The notes below the pieces were generated by a model. It saw nothing but the letters and a program-made list of their open reading frames with translations, ran no database searches and was not told the DNA's origin. DNA of 57,108 nucleotides from Planctomycetota bacterium. Lineage in GTDB: Bacteria; Planctomycetota; Planctomycetia; Pirellulales; Pirellulaceae. Positions 26,700-35,903 of this stretch are shown piece by piece. A program made the translations under genes and the position numbers. Position 1 is the stretch's first letter. Each line of letters starts with the position of its first letter. The stretch lies in the NCBI GenBank assembly GCA_027619595.1, contig JAQCHP010000013.1, positions 1-57,108 of the forward strand, written 5' to 3'.

Positions 26700-28058
26700 T
26701 TAGAACCGGAAATTGACGCCAAATGTCATCCCCTGTAGCCAATACCCCGTGTCGCGAAAGGCAATCTCTGGACGTGCCTGAACATCGGGGAGATTTCCAC
26801 CCTGTTGTCGCAGGTCAACAACTCGATCGACAACGTCACCCGGTCGCACGACACGGTTCCAGTAAAGGAAGGTATAGCCGACCGTCAGATCGATGAAAGG
26901 GCTGAGTTGATACCCCAGGTTGGCACTTGCTTCCGGCATGACGGCGAAAGCATGGTCCTTGAAGTTGCCGAGGTTCGATTGCTGTACCAACAAGCCACCT
27001 GGTACGGTTACCGCCGCCACATTCGGTTGGGTGCTCGTAGTTTGTCCCTGAGTCGAAACATCAAAATTCATTTGGCCGAATGCGACTTTACCGATCAAAT
27101 CCAGAGAAAAATTGCCATTTCTTTTCTGAGCCCAGGCACCGAGCTGACCCGCATGGTAGGTGTTATCGACATCGAATTGGTCAAAATTTTGGACTGTCGA
27201 CCCTGCGGGAATCGGTGTTCCGCCTGGAACGTTTTGTTGGACCAAAAACTCGAAGGAATCTTCGATTCGCAATGAATCTTGCAATTGGGCGTACCGGTAA
27301 CCTACCAGGATGTCGACTCGATAATTGCATCCCCGGAAGCAGCATTGGCGTTTGAACACCTCAGCCGCGTTGAGCTCCGATGTCGATCGGATCGAAACGT
27401 CTCCCGAAAAGGCGTTCGGAAATCCGAGCAACAAAGCGTCTTCTGAAGAATCGATGGCGTTAAAGAAAGGCCGAGCCAAGATGGGAAATTCGGACGAGTT
27501 CGCATCCAGATTTACCGTGGATTTCCCCACGCCAAGGTAGCCGAAGCCTATCCCGACGGTGGCTGCTTGATCCCACCACATGCCGAACGTAACGCGTCCA
27601 GCGTGCCGATTGTCATCCATCCCTTCATCGCCGAAAAGAGTGCGTGTGTTGGCGTTTCCTAGTACGCCAGCGTTCTCGCGTAACGTATTGAGGTCGTCGT
27701 TGGTCGTGACGAGCGGCGGTAGGTCTTGACCACGATCCCACAGCAACAGGTACTCAATGTTGCCCCAGACCGAAGTGAAGCGGCAGCAAGGATCGCAGTT
27801 GTCCGCACACGTCACGTCTCCTGGACCAACGCAGGATGTGCAGCCGAAACTGTCACACGCCTCTTCGACTTCCAAACTGGCAGGCATGGCGCTGGCGTCG
27901 GCTTCCCGCGTTCCGGATGCGCGCGGTCCACGTGCAGCGGACTCCGCGACAGCTGGCAGCAGGAGTAATCCCACGACGAGAGCCATCATTTGCCTTGTGT
28001 TCCAATTCAGTCCGCGATGCGGACAACGGCGAAGAGTACCCTTTGGTTCATATTGCAT
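26700..28058 (-). CDS. BBP7-family outer-membrane beta-barrel protein
   Basis: 452 residues from ATG 28058 (GGAG site 10 bases upstream); ATG 28097 would add 13 codons. A long basic N-region precedes the hydrophobic core MMALVVGLLLLPAVA of the signal peptide. Next is a Cys-rich spacer (CDSFGCTSCVGPG, then CADNCDPCC), then the BBP7 domain with VWGNIEYLLLWDRGQDLPPL, TLFGDEGMDDNRHAGRVTFG and alternating strands to a C-terminal aromatic end (GMTFGVNFRF), as expected for an outer-membrane barrel. It is the complete homologue of the partial protein at 1-707. Pore function and substrate unknown. Divergent from the SecA-like gene, with 250 bp between them that should hold both promoters. Confidence 0.88.
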   Translation of the reverse strand: MQYEPKGTLRRCPHRGLNWNTRQMMALVVGLLLLPAVAESAARGPRASGTREADASAMPASLEVEEACDSFGCTSCVGPGDVTCADNCDPCCRFTSVWGNIEYLLLWDRGQDLPPLVTTNDDLNTLRENAGVLGNANTRTLFGDEGMDDNRHAGRVTFGMWWDQAATVGIGFGYLGVGKSTVNLDANSSEFPILARPFFNAIDSSEDALLLGFPNAFSGDVSIRSTSELNAAEVFKRQCCFRGCNYRVDILVGYRYAQLQDSLRIEDSFEFLVQQNVPGGTPIPAGSTVQNFDQFDVDNTYHAGQLGAWAQKRNGNFSLDLIGKVAFGQMNFDVSTQGQTTSTQPNVAAVTVPGGLLVQQSNLGNFKDHAFAVMPEASANLGYQLSPFIDLTVGYTFLYWNRVVRPGDVVDRVVDLRQQGGNLPDVQARPEIAFRDTGYWLQGMTFGVNFRF

Positions 28059-28309
28059 GAGTATCGATCTCCAGTCCCCCCCAAGCGATGCGGTCATAGG
28101 ACCGCCAGATTACCAGCGGTTGTCCAGTACGCGGACTCCCCACGATGGTATGACCGATCGACGAACGGATAACCTGTAGGGGTTTTGTCGGCAGGATCGA
28201 ATGTAGCGGTTGAGTAATTCGTGCGAGGGGCATCATTTTGCTCTCTGCCTGCTTGAATCTGCTACCATTGAGTTGGTGGCATTAAGTACTAGGCAACGGT
28301 CCGACGTTC

Positions 28310-30241
28310 ATGAAAATCTCCCCGCTGACTCAGCTTTTTGGCGGACCCAAGGCTTGGCGCTTGGCGCGGTCGGCATTTGCACTGAACCAAATCACCACCT
28401 TGGGTGAGGTACTCAAAAAGAAAACCGATGCAGAGCTTAAGAAGGAAAGCCTATCGCTGCGTTACCGCGTCAAGAGCGGCGAATTAATCCAGCAGTTGCT
28501 GCCGACGGCGTTTGCCTTGGTGCGTGAATCAGCGGCACGCACGCTGCAAATGCGGCATTTCGACGTGCAATTGCTGGGCGGAATGGCGCTTTTTCACGGG
28601 TGCATCGCCGAAATGGAGACCGGCGAGGGAAAAACGCTGACAGCGACCTTGCCGCTCTACTTACGGGCACTTGCCGGAAAGGGGGCCTTCCTAGCCACCG
28701 TCAATGACTATCTCGCTAAGCGTGACGCTGAATGGATGCAGCCCGTCTACGAACTACTCGCGATGAAAGTGGGTGTCATCCAGACAGAAATGGATCGAAA
28801 CCAACGACGCGCGGCCTATGCCTGTGACGTGACCTATGGCACCGCTAAAGAGTTTGGATTCGACTTTCTGCGAGATCGACTATTGCTGCGACAAATGCAG
28901 CAAGAAAGCGTCGATCTATTCGGTAATCCCGGGCAGTCGGCGAACGCCGACAGTCCCGTCCAGCGTGAACCTTATTTCAACTTGGTCGACGAAGCGGACA
29001 GTGTTCTGATCGACGATGCACGCACTCCCCTGATTATCAGCTCCATTGCAGCGGACAGCGAACAAGTGGAAGCAGCGTATCGTTGGAGTGCTGAGTTTGC
29101 AGAACGTTTCGTAGAGGATCTCCATTTTGAGTTTGACAATGACAAAAAGAAGGTGGAACTGACCGCGGAAGGACGCCACCAGGTACGCACGTTACCCCAC
29201 CCCGAGGAAATGAATGGGGTCGGTTTGATTGATGCGTATGAATTTATTGAACGGGCGATTAAAGTGCGGCGAGACTTTCACCGTGACCAGCACTATGTGG
29301 TAACGGACAAGGGTGAAATTGTCATTGTTGATGAGGCCACCGGGCGACTGGCCGAAGGAAGAAAGTGGCGTGATGGAATTCATCAGGCGATCGAAGCGAA
29401 AGAAAACCTGGAAGTGACGCTGGAAACGGGGCAGGCGGCCCGGGTTACGGTGCAAGATTTTTTTATGCGGTTTCGACATTTGGCCGGAATGACGGGGACG
29501 GCCATTACTTCGGCGCATGAGTTCCGCAAGGTCTACCGGATGCCGGTCATTCGCATACCGACAAATCGTTCGTCGATGCGCAGTCGGTTGGCTCCGATCG
29601 TCACCGCCAGTGGAGAGGACAAATGGCAGACCATTGCCCGAGAAATCCTCGACCTGCATCGACAAGGGCGTCCTGTCTTGGTCGGGACCAGGACGATCGA
29701 GAAATCTGAACTGTTGTCACAATTGTTGCATCAATTCAAGATTCCGCATGAGGTCCTCAATGCCCATAAAGTGGCCGAAGAAGCTGCCATCGTTGCCAAG
29801 GCCGGTGAACGCGGCCGCGTTACCGTCGCGACCAACATGGCTGGCCGCGGCACAGATATCAAATTGGGTCCAGGAATTGCCGAACTAGGCGGATTACACG
29901 TGATTTGCACCGAGGTTCACGAATCTGCCCGTATCGACAGACAGTTGATCGGTCGTTGTGGCCGACAGGGCGACCCCGGCAGTTATCGGCAATACCAGGC
30001 TTTGGATGATGACGTGCTGGAGACAGGATTCGACCGTAAACGTGCGAGAAAATTGCGGTTGGGCCGAGAAAAGTCGTCTGCGGATCAACTCGCGCACCTA
30101 TCAACGCTCTTCAGGAAAGCACAACGGCGGGTCGAACGGCAACACCTGCGACAACGTATGATCCTCTTGTATCATGAACAGCAAAGAAAGCGAATGCAGG
30201 AAGAATTGGGGCAGGACCCCTACCTAGATACCCCCCACTAG
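28310..30241 (+). CDS. Short SecA-like preprotein translocase ATPase
   Basis: 643 residues. The SecA motor is intact: Q-motif QLLGG, Walker A METGEGKTLTATLP (Lys108), Walker B LVDEADSVLIDDARTPLIISS, the preprotein cross-linking domain, NMAGRGTDIKLG and the arginine-finger motif GRCGRQGDPGS. Housekeeping SecA is usually 800-950 residues. This protein ends just after the first part of the long scaffold helix (AQRRVERQHL ... YLDTPH), so the wing domain, two-helix finger region and zinc C-linker are absent. It is therefore a paralogue, not the main SecA. It lies 181 bp upstream of, and on the same strand as, the GAF-HlyD / HlyD / M50 genes, suggesting a dedicated export role. That link is inference. 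Confidence 0.85.
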   Translation: MKISPLTQLFGGPKAWRLARSAFALNQITTLGEVLKKKTDAELKKESLSLRYRVKSGELIQQLLPTAFALVRESAARTLQMRHFDVQLLGGMALFHGCIAEMETGEGKTLTATLPLYLRALAGKGAFLATVNDYLAKRDAEWMQPVYELLAMKVGVIQTEMDRNQRRAAYACDVTYGTAKEFGFDFLRDRLLLRQMQQESVDLFGNPGQSANADSPVQREPYFNLVDEADSVLIDDARTPLIISSIAADSEQVEAAYRWSAEFAERFVEDLHFEFDNDKKKVELTAEGRHQVRTLPHPEEMNGVGLIDAYEFIERAIKVRRDFHRDQHYVVTDKGEIVIVDEATGRLAEGRKWRDGIHQAIEAKENLEVTLETGQAARVTVQDFFMRFRHLAGMTGTAITSAHEFRKVYRMPVIRIPTNRSSMRSRLAPIVTASGEDKWQTIAREILDLHRQGRPVLVGTRTIEKSELLSQLLHQFKIPHEVLNAHKVAEEAAIVAKAGERGRVTVATNMAGRGTDIKLGPGIAELGGLHVICTEVHESARIDRQLIGRCGRQGDPGSYRQYQALDDDVLETGFDRKRARKLRLGREKSSADQLAHLSTLFRKAQRRVERQHLRQRMILLYHEQQRKRMQEELGQDPYLDTPH

Positions 30242-30354
30242 TTCAATTGGCCTAACCGGAATATCCAAGATACCCCCCGTGGACCGATTGGTTTGCCAGT
30301 GCGGCGAAATGATTTACACTTCAACAGACCGTAGTCCATCCTGTAAAGGATGCA

Positions 30355-30420
30355 ATGAAACGGAAACCGTGCAGTGAAACGGAAACCGTGAACCGAACAG
30401 CGTGGGCCGGGAGAGAATAA
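30355..30420 (+). CDS. Possible 21-codon leader ORF ahead of GAF-HlyD gene
   Basis: ATG 30355 has AAAGGA about 4 bases upstream and runs 21 codons (MKRKPCSETETV...) to TAA 30418-30420, two bases before the ATG of the next gene. Codons overlap a 19-bp tandem repeat. It could be a leader peptide coupling translation, a small precursor peptide or chance; no homologue recognised. Confidence 0.3.
   Translation: MKRKPCSETETVNRTAWAGRE
30356..30390. repeat. Two-copy 19-bp tandem repeat
   Basis: TGAAACGGAAACCGTG occurs at 30356-30371 and again at 30375-30390, separated by CAG. It lies in the 181-bp leader between the SecA-like gene and the GAF-HlyD gene. Confidence 0.8.
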
Positions 30421-30422
30421 AC

Positions 30423-32495
30423 ATGAGCAGCGATCCCTCGACTGTCGATGCCGCGACTGTCGAACAGACCAAACAACAGATCCGCGGGCTGGTCCGCGAA
30501 ATCGCCCAATTGTCGAAGGGTGATCTCAGCGCGGAACAGTTTTACACGGAAGTAATGCATCGCATCGTGACAGCGCTTGCCGCCGTAGGAGGTGCCGTCT
30601 GGACGTTGACGGCGGACCGGCGTTTGCGGGTCGATTCTCAGATCAATTTCGACCAACAGCTGTTGGATACCAATTCCGAAGACAGCATGCGGCATCTTCG
30701 ACTACTGCAACAGATACTCACTTCGGGTGAGCCTCGCCTTGTACCGCCGCGGTCCGCCTTTGGCGAACAAGGACAATTCGGCAACCCAACCGATTCCTTA
30801 CTTGTTTTGGCACCATTGCGTGCCCAAGACGAGATCGAAGGTGTGATTGAGATCTTTCAACGTCCCGATGCGCTGCCGCAAGCCCAACAAGGCTATCTTC
30901 GCTTCCTCGTAGAAATGAGCGAATACATTGGTGATTGGCTCAAGTCGCGCAAGCTGCAGCATTACGTCGACCGCCAAAATTTGTGGACACAAATTGACAG
31001 TTTCACGCGTGCCATCCATGAGTCGCTCGACGTCAAGCATACAGCGTACACGGTCGCCAACGAAGGACGACGGCTGATCGGTTGCGACCGTCTTTCCGTC
31101 GCAATTCGGCACGGCGCCAAAGACCAAATCGAGGCGATTAGCGGACAAGACGTCATGGATTCGCGTTCCAACGTGGTCCAGCTGATGCGCAATCTTACGC
31201 GACGCGTTACGGCTACCGGAGAACCGCTTTGGTACGACGGGACTGCCCAAGATCTTCCGCCTCAAGTAGAAAGCGCGCTCCACGCCTATGTGGACGAATG
31301 TCATACAAAATCGATTGCAGTCTTGCCTTTGCGCAAGCCACTTGACGAGTCCAAGCGACCTGATAATCAGCTCGGTTCTGATCTGGAAGCGGCGGAACGC
31401 CAAGGAGGCGAGGTTATCGGTGCACTCATCGTCGAGCATATCGAGTCGCGACCGCTGCGTTCCACAATCGAAACGAGGGCGCAATTGGTGTGTCACCATA
31501 GCGCCCGAGCGATCGCAAATTCGATGGAACATAGCAACCTGTTCCTCATGCCAGTGTGGAAGACGTTGGGGAAAGCAACCTGGCTCGTTCGGGCACGGAC
31601 CCTGCCCAAAACGCTGGCCGTGACCGGATTGGTGCTTGCCACCACTGCAATCCTCACGTTGGTGCAAGCTGACTTTAATATTACAGCTCCAGCGTATTTG
31701 GATCCCACGATTAAACAGCAGGTGTTTTTTAATGCTCCCGGGAACGTGCGTAATGTTCATGTTGAACACGGGGATCGTGTAAAAAAAGGTCAGCTCCTGG
31801 TCGATCTGCAGGATCCACAGTTGGAACAAGAATTGACGAAATTGCAAGGTGATCGAGCGACCGCTAACAAGCAATTTACGACAGCCGTGCAGCAACTCCA
31901 AGGAGGGCGTGCGCCGCTCACCGAATCCGAAAAGTATTCGTATATGTCGCAGCGTGAGCAGGCATTGAGTGAAATGAGTTCACTCGATGGGCAAATTCGG
32001 GTGCTCGAAGCGAAACAGAAGATGTTACAGGTGGTGAGTCCGATCGATGGAACCATCATCAGTTGGGAGATTCACGATACACTGATCGATCGTCCGGTCC
32101 AACGTGGCGAGCGTGCGATGGAGATCGCGGATACCGAAGGCAGCAAATGGGACCTCGTCATTAAAATGCCCGAAAAGCGGATGGGGCATGTCACTCGTGC
32201 TGTTTCTGACCTGGGAACGCAAGCTCTCAATGTGCTCTGGGTACTGAAGTCGAATCCGAACACGACCTATGTCGGAAAAGTGAAGAGTATTTATCCAAGC
32301 GCCGAGTGGGACGAACAGGACAGTACTTCGGTTGTGAAGATGCGTGTTGATATTGGTGGAAATGAATTGCCAATTCTCAGCCCACAGCTTACCGCAACCG
32401 CCAAGGTGCAATGTGGTCGCGGGCGGCTGGGATACGTATTGTTTCACGATATTTGGGAATGGATTCAAATCAACGTATTGTTCCGTTTTAAGTAG
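30423..32495 (+). CDS. GAF-domain, membrane-anchored HlyD-type adaptor
   Basis: 690 residues from ATG 30423 (GGGAGA 8 bases upstream; GTG 30402 rejected). Two GAF-like sensor regions fill the first about 370 residues (SLLVLAPLRAQDEIEGVIEIF in the first; VANEGRRLIGCDRLSVAIRHG and VIGALIVEHIES in the second). One membrane helix (TLAVTGLVLATTAILTLVQA, about 395-415) follows. The rest is an HlyD/membrane-fusion region with a split biotinyl-lipoyl domain (VEHGDRVKKGQLLVDLQDPQLEQEL ... VVSPIDGTIISWE) around a coiled coil. Cytoplasmic GAF sensing joined to an adaptor across the membrane is unusual; most adaptors have only a short N-terminal anchor. It should work with the two following genes. Confidence 0.85.
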   Translation: MSSDPSTVDAATVEQTKQQIRGLVREIAQLSKGDLSAEQFYTEVMHRIVTALAAVGGAVWTLTADRRLRVDSQINFDQQLLDTNSEDSMRHLRLLQQILTSGEPRLVPPRSAFGEQGQFGNPTDSLLVLAPLRAQDEIEGVIEIFQRPDALPQAQQGYLRFLVEMSEYIGDWLKSRKLQHYVDRQNLWTQIDSFTRAIHESLDVKHTAYTVANEGRRLIGCDRLSVAIRHGAKDQIEAISGQDVMDSRSNVVQLMRNLTRRVTATGEPLWYDGTAQDLPPQVESALHAYVDECHTKSIAVLPLRKPLDESKRPDNQLGSDLEAAERQGGEVIGALIVEHIESRPLRSTIETRAQLVCHHSARAIANSMEHSNLFLMPVWKTLGKATWLVRARTLPKTLAVTGLVLATTAILTLVQADFNITAPAYLDPTIKQQVFFNAPGNVRNVHVEHGDRVKKGQLLVDLQDPQLEQELTKLQGDRATANKQFTTAVQQLQGGRAPLTESEKYSYMSQREQALSEMSSLDGQIRVLEAKQKMLQVVSPIDGTIISWEIHDTLIDRPVQRGERAMEIADTEGSKWDLVIKMPEKRMGHVTRAVSDLGTQALNVLWVLKSNPNTTYVGKVKSIYPSAEWDEQDSTSVVKMRVDIGGNELPILSPQLTATAKVQCGRGRLGYVLFHDIWEWIQINVLFRFK

Positions 32496-32543
32496 CCGCG
32501 TGCGAGCCCCATTCACGGATCCTGGGTTCTAAAGGTTTCAAAA

Positions 32544-33488
32544 ATGAAAGTAATGACCAAATCACTTTGCATGCCCTCTTTTGTGTTCGTCTTGCTGGTC
32601 CTAGGACTCGTTTGCTTGGACGCTCCGCCGGCCTATGCGCAAGCCGCCGATCTGGTCTCTCGAGATAGCACAGCGTACGATCTACCGGCCGATGTCGCCT
32701 TCATTAAGGCAATGGATGATATCTTGATTCCAGCCGAGGCCGCTGGAAAAATCATGTCAATGCCTGTGCGAGAAGGCGACATGGTTGCTGAAGGGGCCGA
32801 TTTAGCGCAACTCAGCGATACGGAAGCAAAACTCAATGCGGTTGTCGCTCACTACGAACATAAGGCAGCGGAAAAGGAAGCAGAAAATAACATTAAAGTC
32901 CGCGCAGCCGCGGCCGCGGAAACAGTCAAGGATGCCGAACTGAGGAGAGCGGAGGATGCGAATAAAGGCGTCAAGGGCGCAGTCCCAGCCATGGAACTTG
33001 AACGTATTAAGCTGGAGGCTGTGCATGCGAAATTGCAAACGGAACAATCGGAGTTTCAGTTTGACGTGGCTACCATCACAAAGGCGGTACAGGAAGGCAA
33101 GCTGAAGTTGGCGAACCACGAGTTCCTGAAACGGCAAATCAAATCGCCTTTTGCCGGCATGGTCGTCCGTTATGAAAAACACATTGGCGAATGGGCCAAT
33201 ATCGGTGAGCCGATCATGCGTCTGATGCGGCTCGACCGCCTCTATGTGACACGTCAGATTGATGCGGCCGAGATGGCTCAGCATACAATGCTCAACCGAG
33301 CCGTGGAAATTGTGGTCACGATTGGCGACCGGAAAGAGACTTTGCGGAGCACAATATCGTACGTCGAACCCGAGATTCAGACCGATCAGCGATATGGCGT
33401 TCGGGCGGAGATTGAAAATCGGTTGATTGGCGAGAGTTGGCTTATCTACCCCGGCATGCAGGCCGAAATGAAGATCCTTGGTCCTTGA
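32544..33488 (+). CDS. Exported HlyD-family periplasmic adaptor
   Basis: 314 residues from ATG 32544. Signal peptide (CMPSFVFVLLVLGLVCLDAPPAYAQA), then a split lipoyl domain (AAGKIMSMPVREGDMVAEGADLAQL ... IKSPFAGMVVRYEKHIGEWANIGEPI), a long charged coiled coil between the halves (about 90-190) and a beta-barrel (VTIGDRKETLRSTISYVEPEI). Membrane-fusion proteins of this shape bridge an inner-membrane transporter to the outer membrane. No ABC or RND pump is nearby; instead it sits between a GAF-HlyD (48 bp upstream) and an RRE-M50-HlyD fusion (24 bp downstream). Confidence 0.88.
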   Translation: MKVMTKSLCMPSFVFVLLVLGLVCLDAPPAYAQAADLVSRDSTAYDLPADVAFIKAMDDILIPAEAAGKIMSMPVREGDMVAEGADLAQLSDTEAKLNAVVAHYEHKAAEKEAENNIKVRAAAAAETVKDAELRRAEDANKGVKGAVPAMELERIKLEAVHAKLQTEQSEFQFDVATITKAVQEGKLKLANHEFLKRQIKSPFAGMVVRYEKHIGEWANIGEPIMRLMRLDRLYVTRQIDAAEMAQHTMLNRAVEIVVTIGDRKETLRSTISYVEPEIQTDQRYGVRAEIENRLIGESWLIYPGMQAEMKILGP

Positions 33489-33512
33489 TAGATCTTATTC
33501 GCGAGAGCGACC

Positions 33513-35756
33513 ATGGCCACCCTTGCCGATAGTCTTGTCAGTAGTGCATCCCGCACACTCCCGCTGCGCATGCGACGTGATCTGTCGTCACGTCATCATC
33601 GCTATCAGGGGAAGCCTTATTGGGTTGTGAAGGAGCCCATCGGCTTGCGTTACTATCGGTTTCAAGAAGAAGAGTATGCCATCCTTCGTATGCTGGACGG
33701 AACTCGCAGTTTCCAGTCAATCAAGGATGAATTTGAACGAGAATTTGCTCCTCAAAAGATTACCTTGTCCGATTTGCAGAATTTCATCGGCATGTTGCAC
33801 CGCAGTGGGCTGCTGGTTGCCGACGCGGTCGGTCAAGGGAAACAACTAAATAAGCGGCGGGCGGAACATACTCGACGCGAGTGGATGGGGAAGCTTTCGA
33901 ATATCTTGGCGCTGCGATTCAAGGGGATCGACCCGGATCGATTACTGAATTTCTTGCATCCGGTTTTCGGTCGCTTCTTTAGTTGGCCAGCACTTATTTG
34001 CTGTACGCTATTGGCACTCATGGCCCTGGCGCTCATTGCGGCTGAGTTCGATTCGTTTCGGGCTGGTCTGCCAGCCTTTCATGAGTTTTTTGGCCCACGC
34101 AATTGGGTCTGGTTGGGTGTAGTCCTCGCGGTAACAAAAATCCTGCACGAATTCGGACACGGCCTGTCGTGCAAGCATTTTGGTGGCGAATGCCATGAGA
34201 TGGGCGTCATGTTCTTGGTGTTGACTCCATGTCTCTATTGTAACGTCTCGGATTCGTGGCTGTTGCCCAATAAGTGGCATCGTGCCGCCATCGGCGCAGC
34301 TGGCATGTATGTCGAAATTTGGTTGGCCTCCATCGCTACGTTCTTGTGGTGGTACAGTGAGCCGGGGTTACTCAATCATATTTGCCTGAACATAATGTTC
34401 ATTTGTTCGGTGAGTACACTCATGTTTAACGGTAACCCGCTGCTCCGATTCGACGGGTACTACATTCTGTCAGACATCGCAGAGATCCCAAATCTCCGAC
34501 AAAAAGCCAGTAAGATTCTCAACCTGCTGCTGGCGAAATGGTGCCTCGGAATGGAATTGCCCGACGATCCATTTTTGCCCGAACGTGGCAGATTGCTCTT
34601 CGGTCTTTACACGGTTGCCGCCGTGATTTATCGCTGGGTTGTGGTCGTGTCCATCATGATGTTTCTGAATCGAGTCTTGGAGCCCTACGGACTCAAGGTG
34701 ATCGGCCAAACGATCGCGTTGGCCGGTGTGGCTGGCATGCTTGTGCAACCAGCTTGGCAGCTCTGGAAGTTCTTTAGTATTCCCGGGAGATTGCACGAAG
34801 TGAAACGCAAGAACCTATTAGCGACACTGGCCGTTTTGTCCAGCATGATCGCGCTGCTGTTCTTGATTCCGATGCCGTATCGAGTCCGCTGCAGCGTCGA
34901 AATACAGCCGCGAGATACAAAGTCAGTCTATGTGGAGGTGCCAGGCCACGTCACCGAGATGGCGGTTCGAAGCGGTGATAAAATCGAGAAAAATGATCTA
35001 CTTTGTGTCCTGGAAAACAAAGATCTCGAGCTCGAAATCGTGGCGCTCGAAGGAGAGATTGCTACAACGCAACAGAGGATTACGTCCCAAGAAAGTCAGC
35101 GCGGGCAACATGGCCCCGCTTTCGCGCGGGACTTGAAGGTGCTGAAGGAACAATTGGCCAGCTTCACCAAGTTACTAAGTGAAAAACAAGACCAGCGACA
35201 GCGGTTAACCCTTTATGCACCAGCCGACGGCGTAGTCATTCCGCCGACGAGCCGGCCGGTGCCGAAGGCGGAACAACTGGACAGGAAGTTGCGCAGTTGG
35301 GCCGGGACGCCGCTGGACGAAGAAAATCGGGGGCTAAGCCTCGAGAAGGGAGATTTGGTTTGCCGTATTGGTACCGCCGAAAATATGGAGGCGATATTAG
35401 TTATCGATCAAACGAGCATCGACTTTGTCGGTCCCGAACAAACAGTGTGGGTTTGTCTTGAGGCGTACCCCGACCGGATATTCGAGAGCACAGTCGAGGT
35501 CATCTCGCGTGAAGAGATTCGCGACACGTCGAAAGGGTTGTCCAACCAGGCCGGTGGCGAATTGGCGACACGCACAGATTCTGGCGGGCGACTGCGTCCG
35601 CTAAGTACGTCCTACCAAGCGAAGGCTCCTATCGCGGACCCCGGACATTTGTTGCGACCCGGACAGCGTGGTATCGCGAAGATCGTCGCACAGCCACAAA
35701 CGTGGGGCCGACGCTTCTTGCGGTACCTGGCCCATACGTTCCACTTCCAGCTGTAA
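33513..35756 (+). CDS. PqqD/RRE-like - M50 site-2 protease - HlyD fusion membrane protein
   Basis: 747 residues from ATG 33513. Residues about 15-110 look like a PqqD/RRE-type winged-helix fold (RRDLSSRHHRYQGKPYWVVK ... YRFQEEEYAILRMLDGTRS ... LHRSGLLVAD), which in RiPP systems binds leader peptides. Next is a multi-pass M50 protease: zinc/catalytic HEFGH at 213-217 and the distal Asp315 in NPLLRFDGYY, both intact, with Cys pairs nearby (CLYCNVSD). After further membrane helices (ending AVLSSMIALLFLIPMP, about 455) comes a HlyD domain with lipoyl halves (VRSGDKIEKNDLLCVLENKDLELE, LYAPADGVVI). So one protein may bind, cut and hand over a peptide. It is the last gene of the three-gene export unit. 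The function is inferred from domains. Confidence 0.85.
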   Translation: MATLADSLVSSASRTLPLRMRRDLSSRHHRYQGKPYWVVKEPIGLRYYRFQEEEYAILRMLDGTRSFQSIKDEFEREFAPQKITLSDLQNFIGMLHRSGLLVADAVGQGKQLNKRRAEHTRREWMGKLSNILALRFKGIDPDRLLNFLHPVFGRFFSWPALICCTLLALMALALIAAEFDSFRAGLPAFHEFFGPRNWVWLGVVLAVTKILHEFGHGLSCKHFGGECHEMGVMFLVLTPCLYCNVSDSWLLPNKWHRAAIGAAGMYVEIWLASIATFLWWYSEPGLLNHICLNIMFICSVSTLMFNGNPLLRFDGYYILSDIAEIPNLRQKASKILNLLLAKWCLGMELPDDPFLPERGRLLFGLYTVAAVIYRWVVVVSIMMFLNRVLEPYGLKVIGQTIALAGVAGMLVQPAWQLWKFFSIPGRLHEVKRKNLLATLAVLSSMIALLFLIPMPYRVRCSVEIQPRDTKSVYVEVPGHVTEMAVRSGDKIEKNDLLCVLENKDLELEIVALEGEIATTQQRITSQESQRGQHGPAFARDLKVLKEQLASFTKLLSEKQDQRQRLTLYAPADGVVIPPTSRPVPKAEQLDRKLRSWAGTPLDEENRGLSLEKGDLVCRIGTAENMEAILVIDQTSIDFVGPEQTVWVCLEAYPDRIFESTVEVISREEIRDTSKGLSNQAGGELATRTDSGGRLRPLSTSYQAKAPIADPGHLLRPGQRGIAKIVAQPQTWGRRFLRYLAHTFHFQL

Positions 35757-35903
35757 GGCAGCCGCGTCACCATTCCGCACCGGTTGCAGTATGGTTACTC
35801 GAACAGCCTATATGCAAGTCAATACCGTCACCGAAAACGGTAAGACGCTGGGGCCTGAGAACCCGCCATGCATCGCAGTATCCGGTGATGAATCCAAGTC
35901 TTC

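Noticed and set aside
30798-31901. Open frame of 367 codons on the minus strand
   Set aside because: Antisense to the GAF-HlyD gene; no domain, and the plus-strand protein has clear motifs.
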